A stretch of 5,064 nt of DNA from an uncultured Chloroflexota bacterium (GCA_937870805.1 CALMZT010001066.1:1-5064); one strand, 5' to 3'. Positions 1 through 5,064 are shown, counted from the stretch's first letter. The notes: generated by a model from the sequence alone, not told the origin. Made by a program: numbers and translations.

Positions 1-2
1 AT

Positions 3-371
3 GCGGTGCGCACTGCCGACGTGAGCGCGGGAACCCTGATTGGTGGGGTGGCTAACGCGCAGCCCACCGGACAACATTTCGTGCTCAACGGCATCCTCGG
101 TGCGGAGGCGTGGCAGTACACCTTCACGAACGAGGATCTGGTGCTGCCTGCCATTCGCCCTACTGACAATGGCAGCATCGCGATGACGGAACAAGGCGAA
201 CTGTGGGTGATCCCGCAGCACAATGTCGTCGTGCGCTTTTACGTGACGCTCAACGTGCAGAACGCCATCATCTTTGATCGCCAGCTACCTGTGACGGGGC
301 AGGTGATTATCCGCTACGATCTGTTTGACGTTGGCGTTGTGCCCAACATCAGTATCCCCAACGGCTGTTAG
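3..371 (+). CDS. 3' end of an unrecognised protein gene (5' end lies outside the window)
   Basis: The frame is open from the left edge to a TAG stop at 369-371. A GTG at position 6 could start translation, but nothing upstream can be seen and the protein begins mid-domain, so I treat it as a C-terminal fragment of about 122 residues. It is rich in Val, Ile, Thr and alternating hydrophobic residues (for example VVVRFYVTLNVQN and GQVIIRYDLFDVGVV), which suggests beta strands. It has few charged clusters and ends in IPNGC. That style fits an extracellular or envelope beta-sandwich protein, but this is inference and I do not recognise the family. No signal peptide or catalytic motif is visible in this part. 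The stop overlaps the stop of the convergent AlkB gene, leaving no room for a separate terminator between them. Confidence 0.6.
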   Translation, partial: AVRTADVSAGTLIGGVANAQPTGQHFVLNGILGAEAWQYTFTNEDLVLPAIRPTDNGSIAMTEQGELWVIPQHNVVVRFYVTLNVQNAIIFDRQLPVTGQVIIRYDLFDVGVVPNISIPNGC

Positions 372-937
372 GGCACGCCGATCAGCACGGTGCGCAGCGT
401 CACCGACACGCGCCGCCCACGCTTTAATGTCTTCCCATCGCAAATATCGTCATAACGTCCGATGATGCCATGTGTCCAGCGATAGCGCGCTTCACCAGTG
501 AGCATCAGCAGACTTCCCGGCTCCAGCAGAATCGGCACATGCCGCTTATTTTCCACATGCCGCAAATCCATCACGCAGCTTGAACCTAGACTAATCGAGA
601 CAACGGTATCTCCAAAACACGGCTCACAATCCACATGCGCGCCAATGCCCTGTCCCGGAAAATATTCGTTCACTGCCACCTGATCGGCAAGCACAGGCAA
701 AAAGCCATCGCGTTGAACTTTTTGCGCAATGGGTGTCAGCCAATCCGGCAAATGACCCAACGACATCGAATAATCAATCATGCGCTTGCGATAATCATAT
801 TTGTAGCCGTAATGCTGCACGCGCCGTTTCAGTTCTGTCAGCCAGAGCTGCGCATCGACCTGTCGCAGAAGTTCTTGCTGTTCCTGCTCAGTCAGGTAGT
901 TCGCCTGATAGCGCAAACCGGGAATTCCAAAATCCAT
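368..937 (-). CDS. AlkB-family 2-oxoglutarate/Fe(II)-dependent dioxygenase
   Basis: This predicted 189-residue protein belongs to the AlkB superfamily, whose members oxidatively demethylate alkylated nucleic acid bases using Fe(II), O2 and 2-oxoglutarate. The expected signature is complete: the 2-oxoglutarate-binding Asn-x-Tyr at N90/Y92, the iron ligands H101-x-D103 and H156 (in RWTHGI), and the C-terminal R176-x-S-x-T-x-R182 motif. An early RRVQHYGYKYDY stretch (about 38-49) is typical of the nucleotide-recognition region. The motif reads RVSVTLR rather than the RxNxTxR of E. coli AlkB, which resembles the ALKBH8-like branch, so the substrate could be DNA, RNA or protein. Length is normal for a stand-alone catalytic domain. 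I chose ATG at 937 over the adjacent TTG at 940 because GGAGG sits 8 bases upstream. It is a single gene with its own promoter candidate, convergent with the gene on its left. There is no adjacent ada or alkA to indicate an adaptive-response operon. Confidence 0.92.
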   Translation of the reverse strand: MDFGIPGLRYQANYLTEQEQQELLRQVDAQLWLTELKRRVQHYGYKYDYRKRMIDYSMSLGHLPDWLTPIAQKVQRDGFLPVLADQVAVNEYFPGQGIGAHVDCEPCFGDTVVSISLGSSCVMDLRHVENKRHVPILLEPGSLLMLTGEARYRWTHGIIGRYDDICDGKTLKRGRRVSVTLRTVLIGVP

Positions 938-945
938 CAATTTTT

Positions 946-950
946 CCTCC
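946..950 (-). promoter_or_regulatory. Ribosome binding site of the alkB-like gene
   Basis: The minus strand reads GGAGG followed by AAAAATTG and then ATG at 937. The 8-base spacing favours this ATG over the TTG immediately before it, which would have only 5 bases of spacing. Confidence 0.75.
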
Positions 951-963
951 CTATCTCACCTCC

Positions 964-992
964 ATTTTACCAGATTTAGCTATTTTGTTCTA
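964..992 (-). promoter_or_regulatory. Candidate promoter of the alkB-like gene
   Basis: On the minus strand there is an extended -10 element, TGG-TAAAAT (hexamer at 964-969, five of six consensus bases, with TG one base before it). A weak -35 candidate, TAGAAC (987-992), lies 17 bases upstream. Transcription would start near 957, giving a leader of about 20 bases that contains the GGAGG site. It sits between the terminator at 1005-1036 and the start codon, where a promoter is needed. The -35 match is poor, so this is a candidate only. Confidence 0.4.
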
Positions 993-1004
993 TATCTTAA
1001 GCAC

Positions 1005-1036
1005 AAAAAAGACACAGAGAGATCTGTGTCTTTTTT
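1005..1036 (-). terminator. Intrinsic terminator of the coiled-coil protein gene (symmetric, possibly bidirectional)
   Basis: The arms are perfectly complementary: AAAAAAGACACAGA at 1005-1018 and TCTGTGTCTTTTTT at 1023-1036, with a four-base GAGA loop. The 8-bp GACACAGA stem, flanked by six A and six T, gives a hairpin followed by a U run on either strand. Read on the minus strand it lies about 25 bases after the stop codon of the gene at 1062-1592, so it most likely ends that transcript. The stem is only half GC, so its strength is uncertain. It would also insulate alkB from upstream read-through. Confidence 0.8.
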
Positions 1037-1061
1037 GAGGGTAATTATCTGATTTTGCGCT

Positions 1062-1592
1062 TTACTGGATAAGCGCAAGTTGCTGTGGAGGCTTATCATC
1101 AACAGGATTTTCTGTTGAATTGGATGTTCCATTTGTTTCAGGTGTTGCTTGTGCAGATTTCGTGGACTTGATTTTAGGTTTTTTCGGACTACTGGAAGGA
1201 GTGCTGAACTTCGCGAGGGTTTCAATCTCTGCGATACGTCGTGATAAACCACGCCCCATATGATTCATGATTTCGCTGTACACAGTGGGATGAACATATC
1301 CCTTGACGTATTTCCTACCAAATTCACTCACCCACTTATATAGCGCTTTCAATGCCTTTAGATCATCGGAGGCAACAACATCCTCATCATCCAGACCAGA
1401 GAAAATATGCCAGCGGACATCATCACCTGGCGTTTTAGGCGTCATCTCATCAACACGCTTCTGAAGCCCAATGACCTGCTGCTGCAACTGGATAACCGTT
1501 TGTTGATTTTCAATCATTTGCTGCTGCATCTTGGATTGATTAACGAGCAGTCCCAACAGCAACCCGGCTTGGAAAGCGTTATCCAGTTTCAT
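1062..1592 (-). CDS. Unrecognised coiled-coil protein with low-complexity C-terminal tail
   Basis: I do not recognise this predicted 176-residue protein. A short hydrophobic stretch (AFQAGLLLGLLV, residues 6-17) is too short for a clear membrane helix. It leads into a Gln-rich segment at about 18-50 with regularly spaced Met, Ile, Val and Leu, consistent with a coiled coil and therefore oligomerisation. After a linker comes a probably globular helical region (about 58-128) containing VRWHIFSG, YKWVSEFGRKY and HPTVYSEIMNHMGRGLSRR. The tail (about 129-176) is Ser/Thr/Pro/Lys-rich, includes KKPKIKSTK, and is probably disordered. The ATG at 1592 has GAGGA upstream at 1600-1604 with a 7-base spacer. 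A hand count over 1081-1320 gives 105 G+C of 240 (about 44%), against about 60% in a sample of the mocR gene (2101-2160), so composition differs from the neighbour. It has its own terminator and appears monocistronic. The low GC and lack of a recognisable family suggest an accessory or recently acquired gene, but that is inference. Confidence 0.75.
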   Translation of the reverse strand: MKLDNAFQAGLLLGLLVNQSKMQQQMIENQQTVIQLQQQVIGLQKRVDEMTPKTPGDDVRWHIFSGLDDEDVVASDDLKALKALYKWVSEFGRKYVKGYVHPTVYSEIMNHMGRGLSRRIAEIETLAKFSTPSSSPKKPKIKSTKSAQATPETNGTSNSTENPVDDKPPQQLALIQ

Positions 1593-1714
1593 CTTGTTGT
1601 CCTCATCAAATCAGCAGCCAACTTCATTAAAGTTCGTTTTCTTTTTCGCGATAGTCTAACTACCGCAAATTGCCACTCCTCAAACCACAGTGCTTACACG
1701 AAAAACAAACCTTC

Positions 1715-1732
1715 GTGCTCTTGGTGCTCTTG
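1715..1732. repeat. Two perfect 9-base tandem copies of GTGCTCTTG
   Basis: The unit GTGCTCTTG occurs at 1715-1723 and 1724-1732, within the non-coding gap between the coiled-coil gene and mocR. The flanking bases (CTTC before, GCTG after) keep part of the pattern. It lies 26 bases from a second, different tandem repeat. Degenerate short repeats of this kind can be dispersed in intergenic DNA of large bacterial genomes. Whether this unit recurs elsewhere cannot be seen here. Confidence 0.7.
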
Positions 1733-1758
1733 GCTGTTCATTCCCCGCATTTCACCCA

Positions 1759-1779
1759 TTGCTCGTTGCTCATTGCTCG
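1759..1779. repeat. Three tandem heptamers TTGCTC(G/A) abutting the mocR stop codon
   Basis: The plus strand reads TTGCTCG, TTGCTCA, TTGCTCG in direct succession. The array ends three bases from the stop codon of the MocR gene at 1783-1785. The flanking heptamers on each side match the unit only weakly, so the array may fade at its edges. It resembles in style the short heptanucleotide repeats known from cyanobacterial intergenic DNA. No function is implied. With the 9-base repeat it accounts for most of the visible structure in the 190-base gap 1593-1782, where I see no gene. Confidence 0.75.
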
Positions 1780-1782
1780 TCA

Positions 1783-3297
1783 CTAAAGCAACGGCGACTT
1801 CTCCATCTCCGCGTAGTCTGCTGCCAGTTCGCGCCACGCACGCCCTAGCCGCTTGAAGGCTTCTTCGATGTCGGCGGGTTTATGCGCGCCGTAGTTCACG
1901 CGGATGCGATGACTGCCGCCCACATTGGTATAGAACACGCTGCCAATGGCATACGACACGCCCATTTCCAGCGCGGTGAAATACAATTCGGCAGCATTGG
2001 GTCCCATCTTCGGCAGTTCGATCCACAGATACAAGCCGCCTTCAGGTGTATTCCAGCGTGTGCCCGGCGGGAAATACTTCTCGGCGGCTTCCAGCGCGGC
2101 ATTGCGGCGGCGCTTCAGTTCGCGGTTGTTACGTTCCAACTGCTGCGCGAGAATACCCCGTTCCAGCAGCATATGAATCGCGCGTTGGTTCAGCGTCGGC
2201 GTCGAAATATCGGCGGCTTGCTTGACGCGCACGATGCGTTCATACTGCCCGCTGTCGCAAATCACGTAGCCGATGCGGATACCCGGCAGCATCATCTTCG
2301 TAAAGCCGCTGGTATGGATGACAATGCCCGTGTCGTCCAGCGCCTTCAGCGGCGGGATATTTTCACCTTCAAAGCGCAGTTCGTGATACACGCCATCTTC
2401 CAAAATCGTGACATGGTAATCATTCGCCAGATTCAACAGTTGGCGGCGGCGGTGCAGCGGCATCACATGACTCGTCGGATTGTGGAACGTCGGCATCACA
2501 TACAGCAGCTTCGGCGCATGGTCGATGATGAAGTTTTCCAGCATATCCAGTCGGATACCGTCTTCGTCCATCGGGATGCCCTGAAGCTGGACGCGGCGTG
2601 TGCGTGCAATGTCGATCATGCCGAGGTACGTGGGGTTTTCAGTGACGAGGATGTCATTTTCGGAAAGCAGCGCCTGTATCACCATATCCAGCGCCTGCTG
2701 CGTGCCGCCCGTGATGAGTACGCTGTCGGTACTACACTGAATCCCCAGCGCGCTCACGTAATCGCGCACCGCATGGCGCAGCGGTCCATAGCCTTCTGTC
2801 ATCTCGTACATCAATGCTTTTGCGCCGTCACGATCCAGCACCGCGTTAAGCGCCTCGCGCAGCCCATGCATCGGAAAGAATTCCGGCGGCGGCGCACCCT
2901 GAGCCAGACTCAGCACGCCCGGCTTGCGTGACATCCGCATCATCTCGCGCAGCGAACGGTCAGGCGTCGTCGGTGCTTCGTTGACGCGGGCATTGCTGCT
3001 GTTGCTGCTGGGCTTATCCTGCGGCGCGCTGCCGTTGCTGCCATCGCGCGCGACAAACGTGCCGCGTCCGGCGTGCGCGCTCAAAAAGCCTTCTGAGCGC
3101 AGTTCGGCGTAAGCATTGACCACACTGATGCGGCTGACGTTCAATTGGCGCGCAAGGTCACGGCTGGCAGGCAGGCGCGTTCCGGCGGGCAGCGTTCCAC
3201 TTTCAATCTGCATTCGGATGTGGCGAATCAGTTGACGATAGATCGGTTCTTCGCCTTCCCGATCTAACGGGACGTTCAGATTCGTTGCGTTTAACAT
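1783..3297 (-). CDS. MocR/PdxR-type transcriptional regulator (GntR winged helix fused to class I aminotransferase domain)
   Basis: This predicted 504-residue protein has the full MocR architecture and a normal length for the family. Residues about 18-83 form a GntR-type winged helix (LPASRDLARQLNVSRISVVNAY, ending GRGTFVA). A Ser/Asn-rich linker follows (about 84-112), then a fold-type I aminotransferase domain (about 113-490). The PLP site is intact: G198-T199-Q200 in the phosphate-binding loop, Y224 (NPTYLG), N273 (FHNPTSH), D301 and Y304 (EDGVYHE), Schiff-base K334 in SGFTKMMLPGIRIGY, and carboxylate-binding R466 (RIRVNYG). MocR proteins use PLP or a PLP-amino acid adduct as effector; known members control PLP synthesis, GABA, taurine or cell-wall amino acid genes. 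No such target is adjacent, so the regulon is unknown, and a retained aminotransferase activity cannot be excluded. I chose ATG at 3297 over ATG at 3333: the latter lies in the predicted promoter and operator and has no ribosome site, while 3297 has a weak AGAGAAG 5 bases upstream. Confidence 0.93.
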   Translation of the reverse strand: MLNATNLNVPLDREGEEPIYRQLIRHIRMQIESGTLPAGTRLPASRDLARQLNVSRISVVNAYAELRSEGFLSAHAGRGTFVARDGSNGSAPQDKPSSNSSNARVNEAPTTPDRSLREMMRMSRKPGVLSLAQGAPPPEFFPMHGLREALNAVLDRDGAKALMYEMTEGYGPLRHAVRDYVSALGIQCSTDSVLITGGTQQALDMVIQALLSENDILVTENPTYLGMIDIARTRRVQLQGIPMDEDGIRLDMLENFIIDHAPKLLYVMPTFHNPTSHVMPLHRRRQLLNLANDYHVTILEDGVYHELRFEGENIPPLKALDDTGIVIHTSGFTKMMLPGIRIGYVICDSGQYERIVRVKQAADISTPTLNQRAIHMLLERGILAQQLERNNRELKRRRNAALEAAEKYFPPGTRWNTPEGGLYLWIELPKMGPNAAELYFTALEMGVSYAIGSVFYTNVGGSHRIRVNYGAHKPADIEEAFKRLGRAWRELAADYAEMEKSPLL

Positions 3298-3316
3298 TGG
3301 GACTTCTCTAGTGTGC

Positions 3317-3342
3317 GAACCATCTAGAACCATTTTGGTCTA
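3317..3342. promoter_or_regulatory. Candidate MocR-family operator: repeated TGGT(T)C element
   Basis: The plus strand has direct repeats GAACCAT at 3317-3323 and 3327-3333, exactly 10 bases (one helical turn) apart. The second also forms an imperfect inverted repeat, TAGAACCA (3325-3332) against TGGTCTA (3336-3342), separated by TTT. On the minus strand 3325-3336 reads AAAATGGTTCTA, which differs at one base from the Corynebacterium glutamicum PdxR motif as I remember it, AAAGTGGW(-/T)CTA. The element overlaps the predicted -10 and start of mocR transcription, so autoregulation is the simplest reading. This is inference from pattern and position. Confidence 0.55.
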
Positions 3343-3360
3343 AAATCGCAGATAAATCAA
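3332..3360 (-). promoter_or_regulatory. Candidate promoter of the mocR gene
   Basis: On the minus strand, TTGATT (3355-3360; four of six -35 bases) is followed after 17 bases by CAAAAT (3332-3337; four of six -10 bases). Transcription would begin near 3325, giving a leader of about 28 bases to the ATG at 3297. The ATG at 3333 would then lie upstream of the transcript start, which supports the shorter protein. The hexamers are moderate matches only. Confidence 0.4.
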
Positions 3361-3378
3361 CCACTTGTTCGACATTTA

Positions 3379-3407
3379 TTGCGGTCATGCTCCACTTGCA
3401 ATATCAT
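3379..3407 (+). promoter_or_regulatory. Candidate promoter of the HEAT-repeat membrane protein gene
   Basis: TTGCGG (3379-3384; three of six -35 bases) and TATCAT (3402-3407; five of six -10 bases) are 17 bases apart. Transcription would start near 3414, about 35 bases before the ATG at 3449. The promoter lies roughly 40 bases beyond the TGGT(T)C element, so a MocR bound there could act on it from an upstream, activator-like position. Confidence 0.35.
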
Positions 3408-3435
3408 TGATTGAGGATGAATTTATCGTGCGGGA

Positions 3436-3441
3436 AAAGGG
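3436..3441 (+). promoter_or_regulatory. Ribosome binding site that fixes the start of the HEAT-repeat protein
   Basis: AAAGGG lies 7 bases before the ATG at 3449. The in-frame TTG at 3365 would add 28 residues, overlaps the predicted promoter and has no comparable site, so 3449 is preferred. Confidence 0.6.
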
Positions 3442-3448
3442 CAGCGTC

Positions 3449-4789
3449 ATGGCTGATTTTGATACTGATATTGCTGATTTTGAAGCAAAAGTAGACCAAA
3501 ATATTAAATTGCTGGGATCGAAAAAAGCCGAGACGCGGCGCGCGGCAGTGCTATGGCTGGGTGAATCCGGTGAGCCGCACGTCATTGAGCCGCTGGTCAA
3601 GCTGTATAACCGCGAAAAAGATGCAGGCGTGAAAAGCGCGCTGGTCTATTCCCTTGGCAAGTTCCGCGCCTTACAGCAGGCGTTAGATCGCGGCGAAGAC
3701 GACAAGGTGCTGGATTTGCTCAAGCGTGTTACCAACGAGGGCAAAGTCGGCAAACGACTCGGCATCCCCACGCGCACGATGGTCATGATCATGGTCGGCT
3801 TGCTGATCTCGTTTGTGATTCTGATCGGCGCATTTTTCGCCACCGATGGCATGTCATTATTTAGCGGCGGTGAAATCATCGAAAGCACCGAAGTGGCTGA
3901 CAGCAGCACCGCTGGTTCAACCCCGCTGCCGCAGCTTATCACCGAAGTGAACGGCAAGCTGAGCTTCCTGCGCACCGATCTCAACACCCTGCAAGCACAG
4001 TATCAAGCTGCCGCCGATGGGACATTCAGCGAAGGCAACTGTATCGCCTTTTTCAACAATGCCACGCCCTACACGCTCTCCGATGCCGACAAAGCCGCTT
4101 ATCCCGCACTCGACTCCTTAGTCGAGCGCCTCAACACGGCGATAGAAGACTTCACCAGCGCTAAAAGCACGCTGGATACCGCCTGTCAAGCCGCTGCACC
4201 AGCGCTCACCGCTGATGAAGCTGCCGAGCCGCTGCAATCCATCGCCAGCATCCAGTCGGAACTCACGTCGATTGAATTAGACTTATCCGAACTGCAAGCC
4301 AGCACCATGATTACGCCCACCGTCGCTACCGAAGAAGCTGCGCCCACCGAAGACGAAGCCGCCACCGAAGAACCCCCCACCGCAACGCCTGTGCCCGGCG
4401 CAGACCCGCGCAGCCACATCGCGCCGCTGTCCTCGCTGATCGATGACATGACGACGGTGCGTGGTCCTGCTGTCCTGCTGCAACAGTATTGGACAGATGT
4501 GTCAAACTCTGGAACGACGGGTGGCTGTGGACAACCTGATCCCCAAATCCCTGAAGATTACGAGATTCCGCAGGAAGCCGCCACTGCCTCGCCCGCGCTG
4601 CAAGACACCGTAGAAGCCATCAATCTCGGCTTGCAACTGCTGCGTGAAGGCTGGCGCGATTTCCGCAATGCTTGCAACAACAACAGTCTTTCTGCCGGGT
4701 TATCGCGCGGCAACATCGCCGTCAATGCCATCAACACTACCTTCACCAGCGCGCGCAATCAGTTGAATGCGGTGCGTACAGGTGGATAA
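3449..4789 (+). CDS. HEAT-repeat, single-pass membrane protein with a duplicated external helical module
   Basis: This predicted 446-residue protein has four parts. Residues about 1-95 are helical, with HEAT/PBS-lyase-like repeats (ETRRAAVLWLGESGE, HVIEPLVKLY, GVKSALVYSLGKF), which normally mediate protein contacts. A basic stretch (GKVGKRLGIPTRT) precedes one hydrophobic membrane helix (about 111-131), which predicts HEAT inside and C-terminus outside. The outer part has two similar helical modules, about 160-288 and 320-446, joined by a Thr/Glu/Pro/Ala linker (about 289-318). Each module has two cysteines: C198 and C246 in the first, C360 and C409 in the second. In both, a PAL triplet precedes the second cysteine at identical spacing (P219 to C246, P382 to C409), with a V-E pair and an Asn also aligned, and an A-C ending. 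Disulfides C198-C246 and C360-C409 are plausible. No enzymatic motif is visible, so a scaffold or sensor role is inference. The stop overlaps the downstream nucleotidyltransferase start, suggesting an operon. I do not know a named family for the whole protein. Confidence 0.85.
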   Translation: MADFDTDIADFEAKVDQNIKLLGSKKAETRRAAVLWLGESGEPHVIEPLVKLYNREKDAGVKSALVYSLGKFRALQQALDRGEDDKVLDLLKRVTNEGKVGKRLGIPTRTMVMIMVGLLISFVILIGAFFATDGMSLFSGGEIIESTEVADSSTAGSTPLPQLITEVNGKLSFLRTDLNTLQAQYQAAADGTFSEGNCIAFFNNATPYTLSDADKAAYPALDSLVERLNTAIEDFTSAKSTLDTACQAAAPALTADEAAEPLQSIASIQSELTSIELDLSELQASTMITPTVATEEAAPTEDEAATEEPPTATPVPGADPRSHIAPLSSLIDDMTTVRGPAVLLQQYWTDVSNSGTTGGCGQPDPQIPEDYEIPQEAATASPALQDTVEAINLGLQLLREGWRDFRNACNNNSLSAGLSRGNIAVNAINTTFTSARNQLNAVRTGG

Positions 4790-5021
4790 ACCCACATTAT
4801 TGCTGCGGCGGCTGGACGAAATCGGACGAGCTATCGCCGCCACAGGTCATGGCTTAGCCCTTTTGGCACTCGGTTCGGTAGGCGTGGAGTTAGATCGACT
4901 CGACGCCTATTCCGATCTCGATTTTTTTGTCATTGTCGAAACGGGGCACAAAGCGGCGTACCTGAACAACCTCGATTGGCTTGCCGCCGCGCATCCCATT
5001 GCCTACGCTCGTAAAAACTGA
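4782..5021 (+). CDS. Pol-beta-type nucleotidyltransferase, N-terminal part; reading frame broken or interrupted near the right edge
   Basis: The 79 readable residues match the start of a minimal nucleotidyltransferase of the aminoglycoside-adenylyltransferase/Pol-beta superfamily, which transfers a nucleoside monophosphate to a small molecule or protein. The catalytic signature is present: GSVGVELDRLDAYSDLDFF, in which Gly-Ser begins the active-site loop and D-L-D supplies metal-binding aspartates. GTG at 4782 gives an N-terminus MDKPTLLLRRLDEIGRAIA, which looks natural for the family and overlaps the upstream stop by 8 bases. ATG at 4767 is possible; neither has a clear ribosome site, which fits translational coupling. 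Family members usually run well past 200 residues, but here a TGA at 5019-5021 stops the frame after IAYARKN, just after a five-A run (5013-5017). Adding one A would keep the frame open to the window edge. Either this is a pseudogene or there is an insertion/deletion error near the contig end. The substrate cannot be told. Confidence 0.7.
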   Translation: MDKPTLLLRRLDEIGRAIAATGHGLALLALGSVGVELDRLDAYSDLDFFVIVETGHKAAYLNNLDWLAAAHPIAYARKN

Positions 5022-5064
5022 GCGGCAGTTGGGTTTTGCGAACGGCGGCTGATGCTTCATTTCG

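Noticed and set aside
635..1038. Plus-strand open frames opposite alkB and across the terminator
   Set aside because: They lie antisense to a well-supported AlkB gene, run through the terminator hairpin, and show no ribosome site or family pattern.
1620..1634. Inverted repeat AACTT-CATTA-AAGTT upstream of the coiled-coil gene
   Set aside because: Five-base AT-rich arms can occur by chance. A TTTAAT (-10-like, 1626-1631 minus strand) overlaps it, but no acceptable -35 is found at normal spacing.
1697..1717. Possible hairpin CACGAA...TTCGTG as a terminator for mocR
   Set aside because: The stem is only 6 bp with a 9-base loop, and no T run follows it in the mocR direction.
1882..2931. Long open frame on the plus strand (about 349 codons), opposite the mocR gene
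   Set aside because: It is antisense to a gene with a complete set of MocR motifs, has a His/Arg/Ala-rich composition typical of a mirrored GC-rich gene, and has no recognisable domain.
2991..3010. GCTGCTG/TTGCTG trinucleotide-like run
   Set aside because: It encodes the Ser/Asn-rich linker of the MocR protein, so it is explained by coding for a flexible linker.
3298..3333. Twelve-residue N-terminal extension of the MocR protein from ATG at 3333
   Set aside because: The codon lies in the predicted promoter and operator, upstream of the expected transcript start, and has no ribosome site.
3365..3448. TTG-started N-terminal extension of the HEAT protein (28 extra residues)
   Set aside because: It overlaps the predicted promoter and has no ribosome site, and the ATG at 3449 has AAAGGG at good spacing.
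4320..4400. Repetitive GAAG/CACCGAAG sequence
   Set aside because: It is explained by the Thr/Glu/Pro/Ala-rich linker between the two external modules of the HEAT protein.

Overview
The window looks like a stretch of bacterial chromosome, most likely from an uncultured, moderately GC-rich member of the Chloroflexota or a similar environmental lineage. That assignment is an inference from gene style: a MocR-type regulator, a HEAT-repeat membrane protein with a Thr/Glu/Pro-rich linker, and a Chloroflexota-like nucleotidyltransferase. No rRNA or marker gene is present to confirm it. No tRNA, rRNA, CRISPR array, transposase or insertion sequence was seen.

Layout from left to right. Positions 3-371 (+) hold the 3' end of an unrecognised gene that begins outside the window. 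It converges on an AlkB-family 2-oxoglutarate/Fe(II) dioxygenase (368-937, -), and the two stop codons overlap. Next comes a perfect inverted repeat flanked by A and T runs (1005-1036), which should act as a terminator for the small AT-richer gene 1062-1592 (-). That gene encodes an unrecognised coiled-coil protein with a low-complexity tail. The following 190-base gap (1593-1782) carries two short tandem repeats. A full-length MocR/PdxR-type regulator (1783-3297, -) follows, joining a GntR-type winged helix to a class I aminotransferase domain with all main PLP-site residues present. The divergent intergenic region (3298-3448) carries a repeated TGGT(T)C element over the likely mocR promoter. 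Facing away is a membrane protein (3449-4789, +) with a cytosolic HEAT-like domain, one membrane helix and a duplicated external helical module. Its stop overlaps the start of a Pol-beta-type nucleotidyltransferase (4782-5021, +), which breaks off soon after its catalytic motif, close to the right edge.

How the genes relate. No single pathway connects them. The clearest unit is the HEAT/membrane protein plus nucleotidyltransferase, which overlap and are probably cotranscribed. The MocR regulator probably controls itself, and perhaps its divergent neighbour, through the element between them. AlkB appears to be a stand-alone gene with its own promoter. The least explained items are the duplicated cysteine-paired ectodomain, the coiled-coil ORFan with its flanking repeats, and the broken nucleotidyltransferase.
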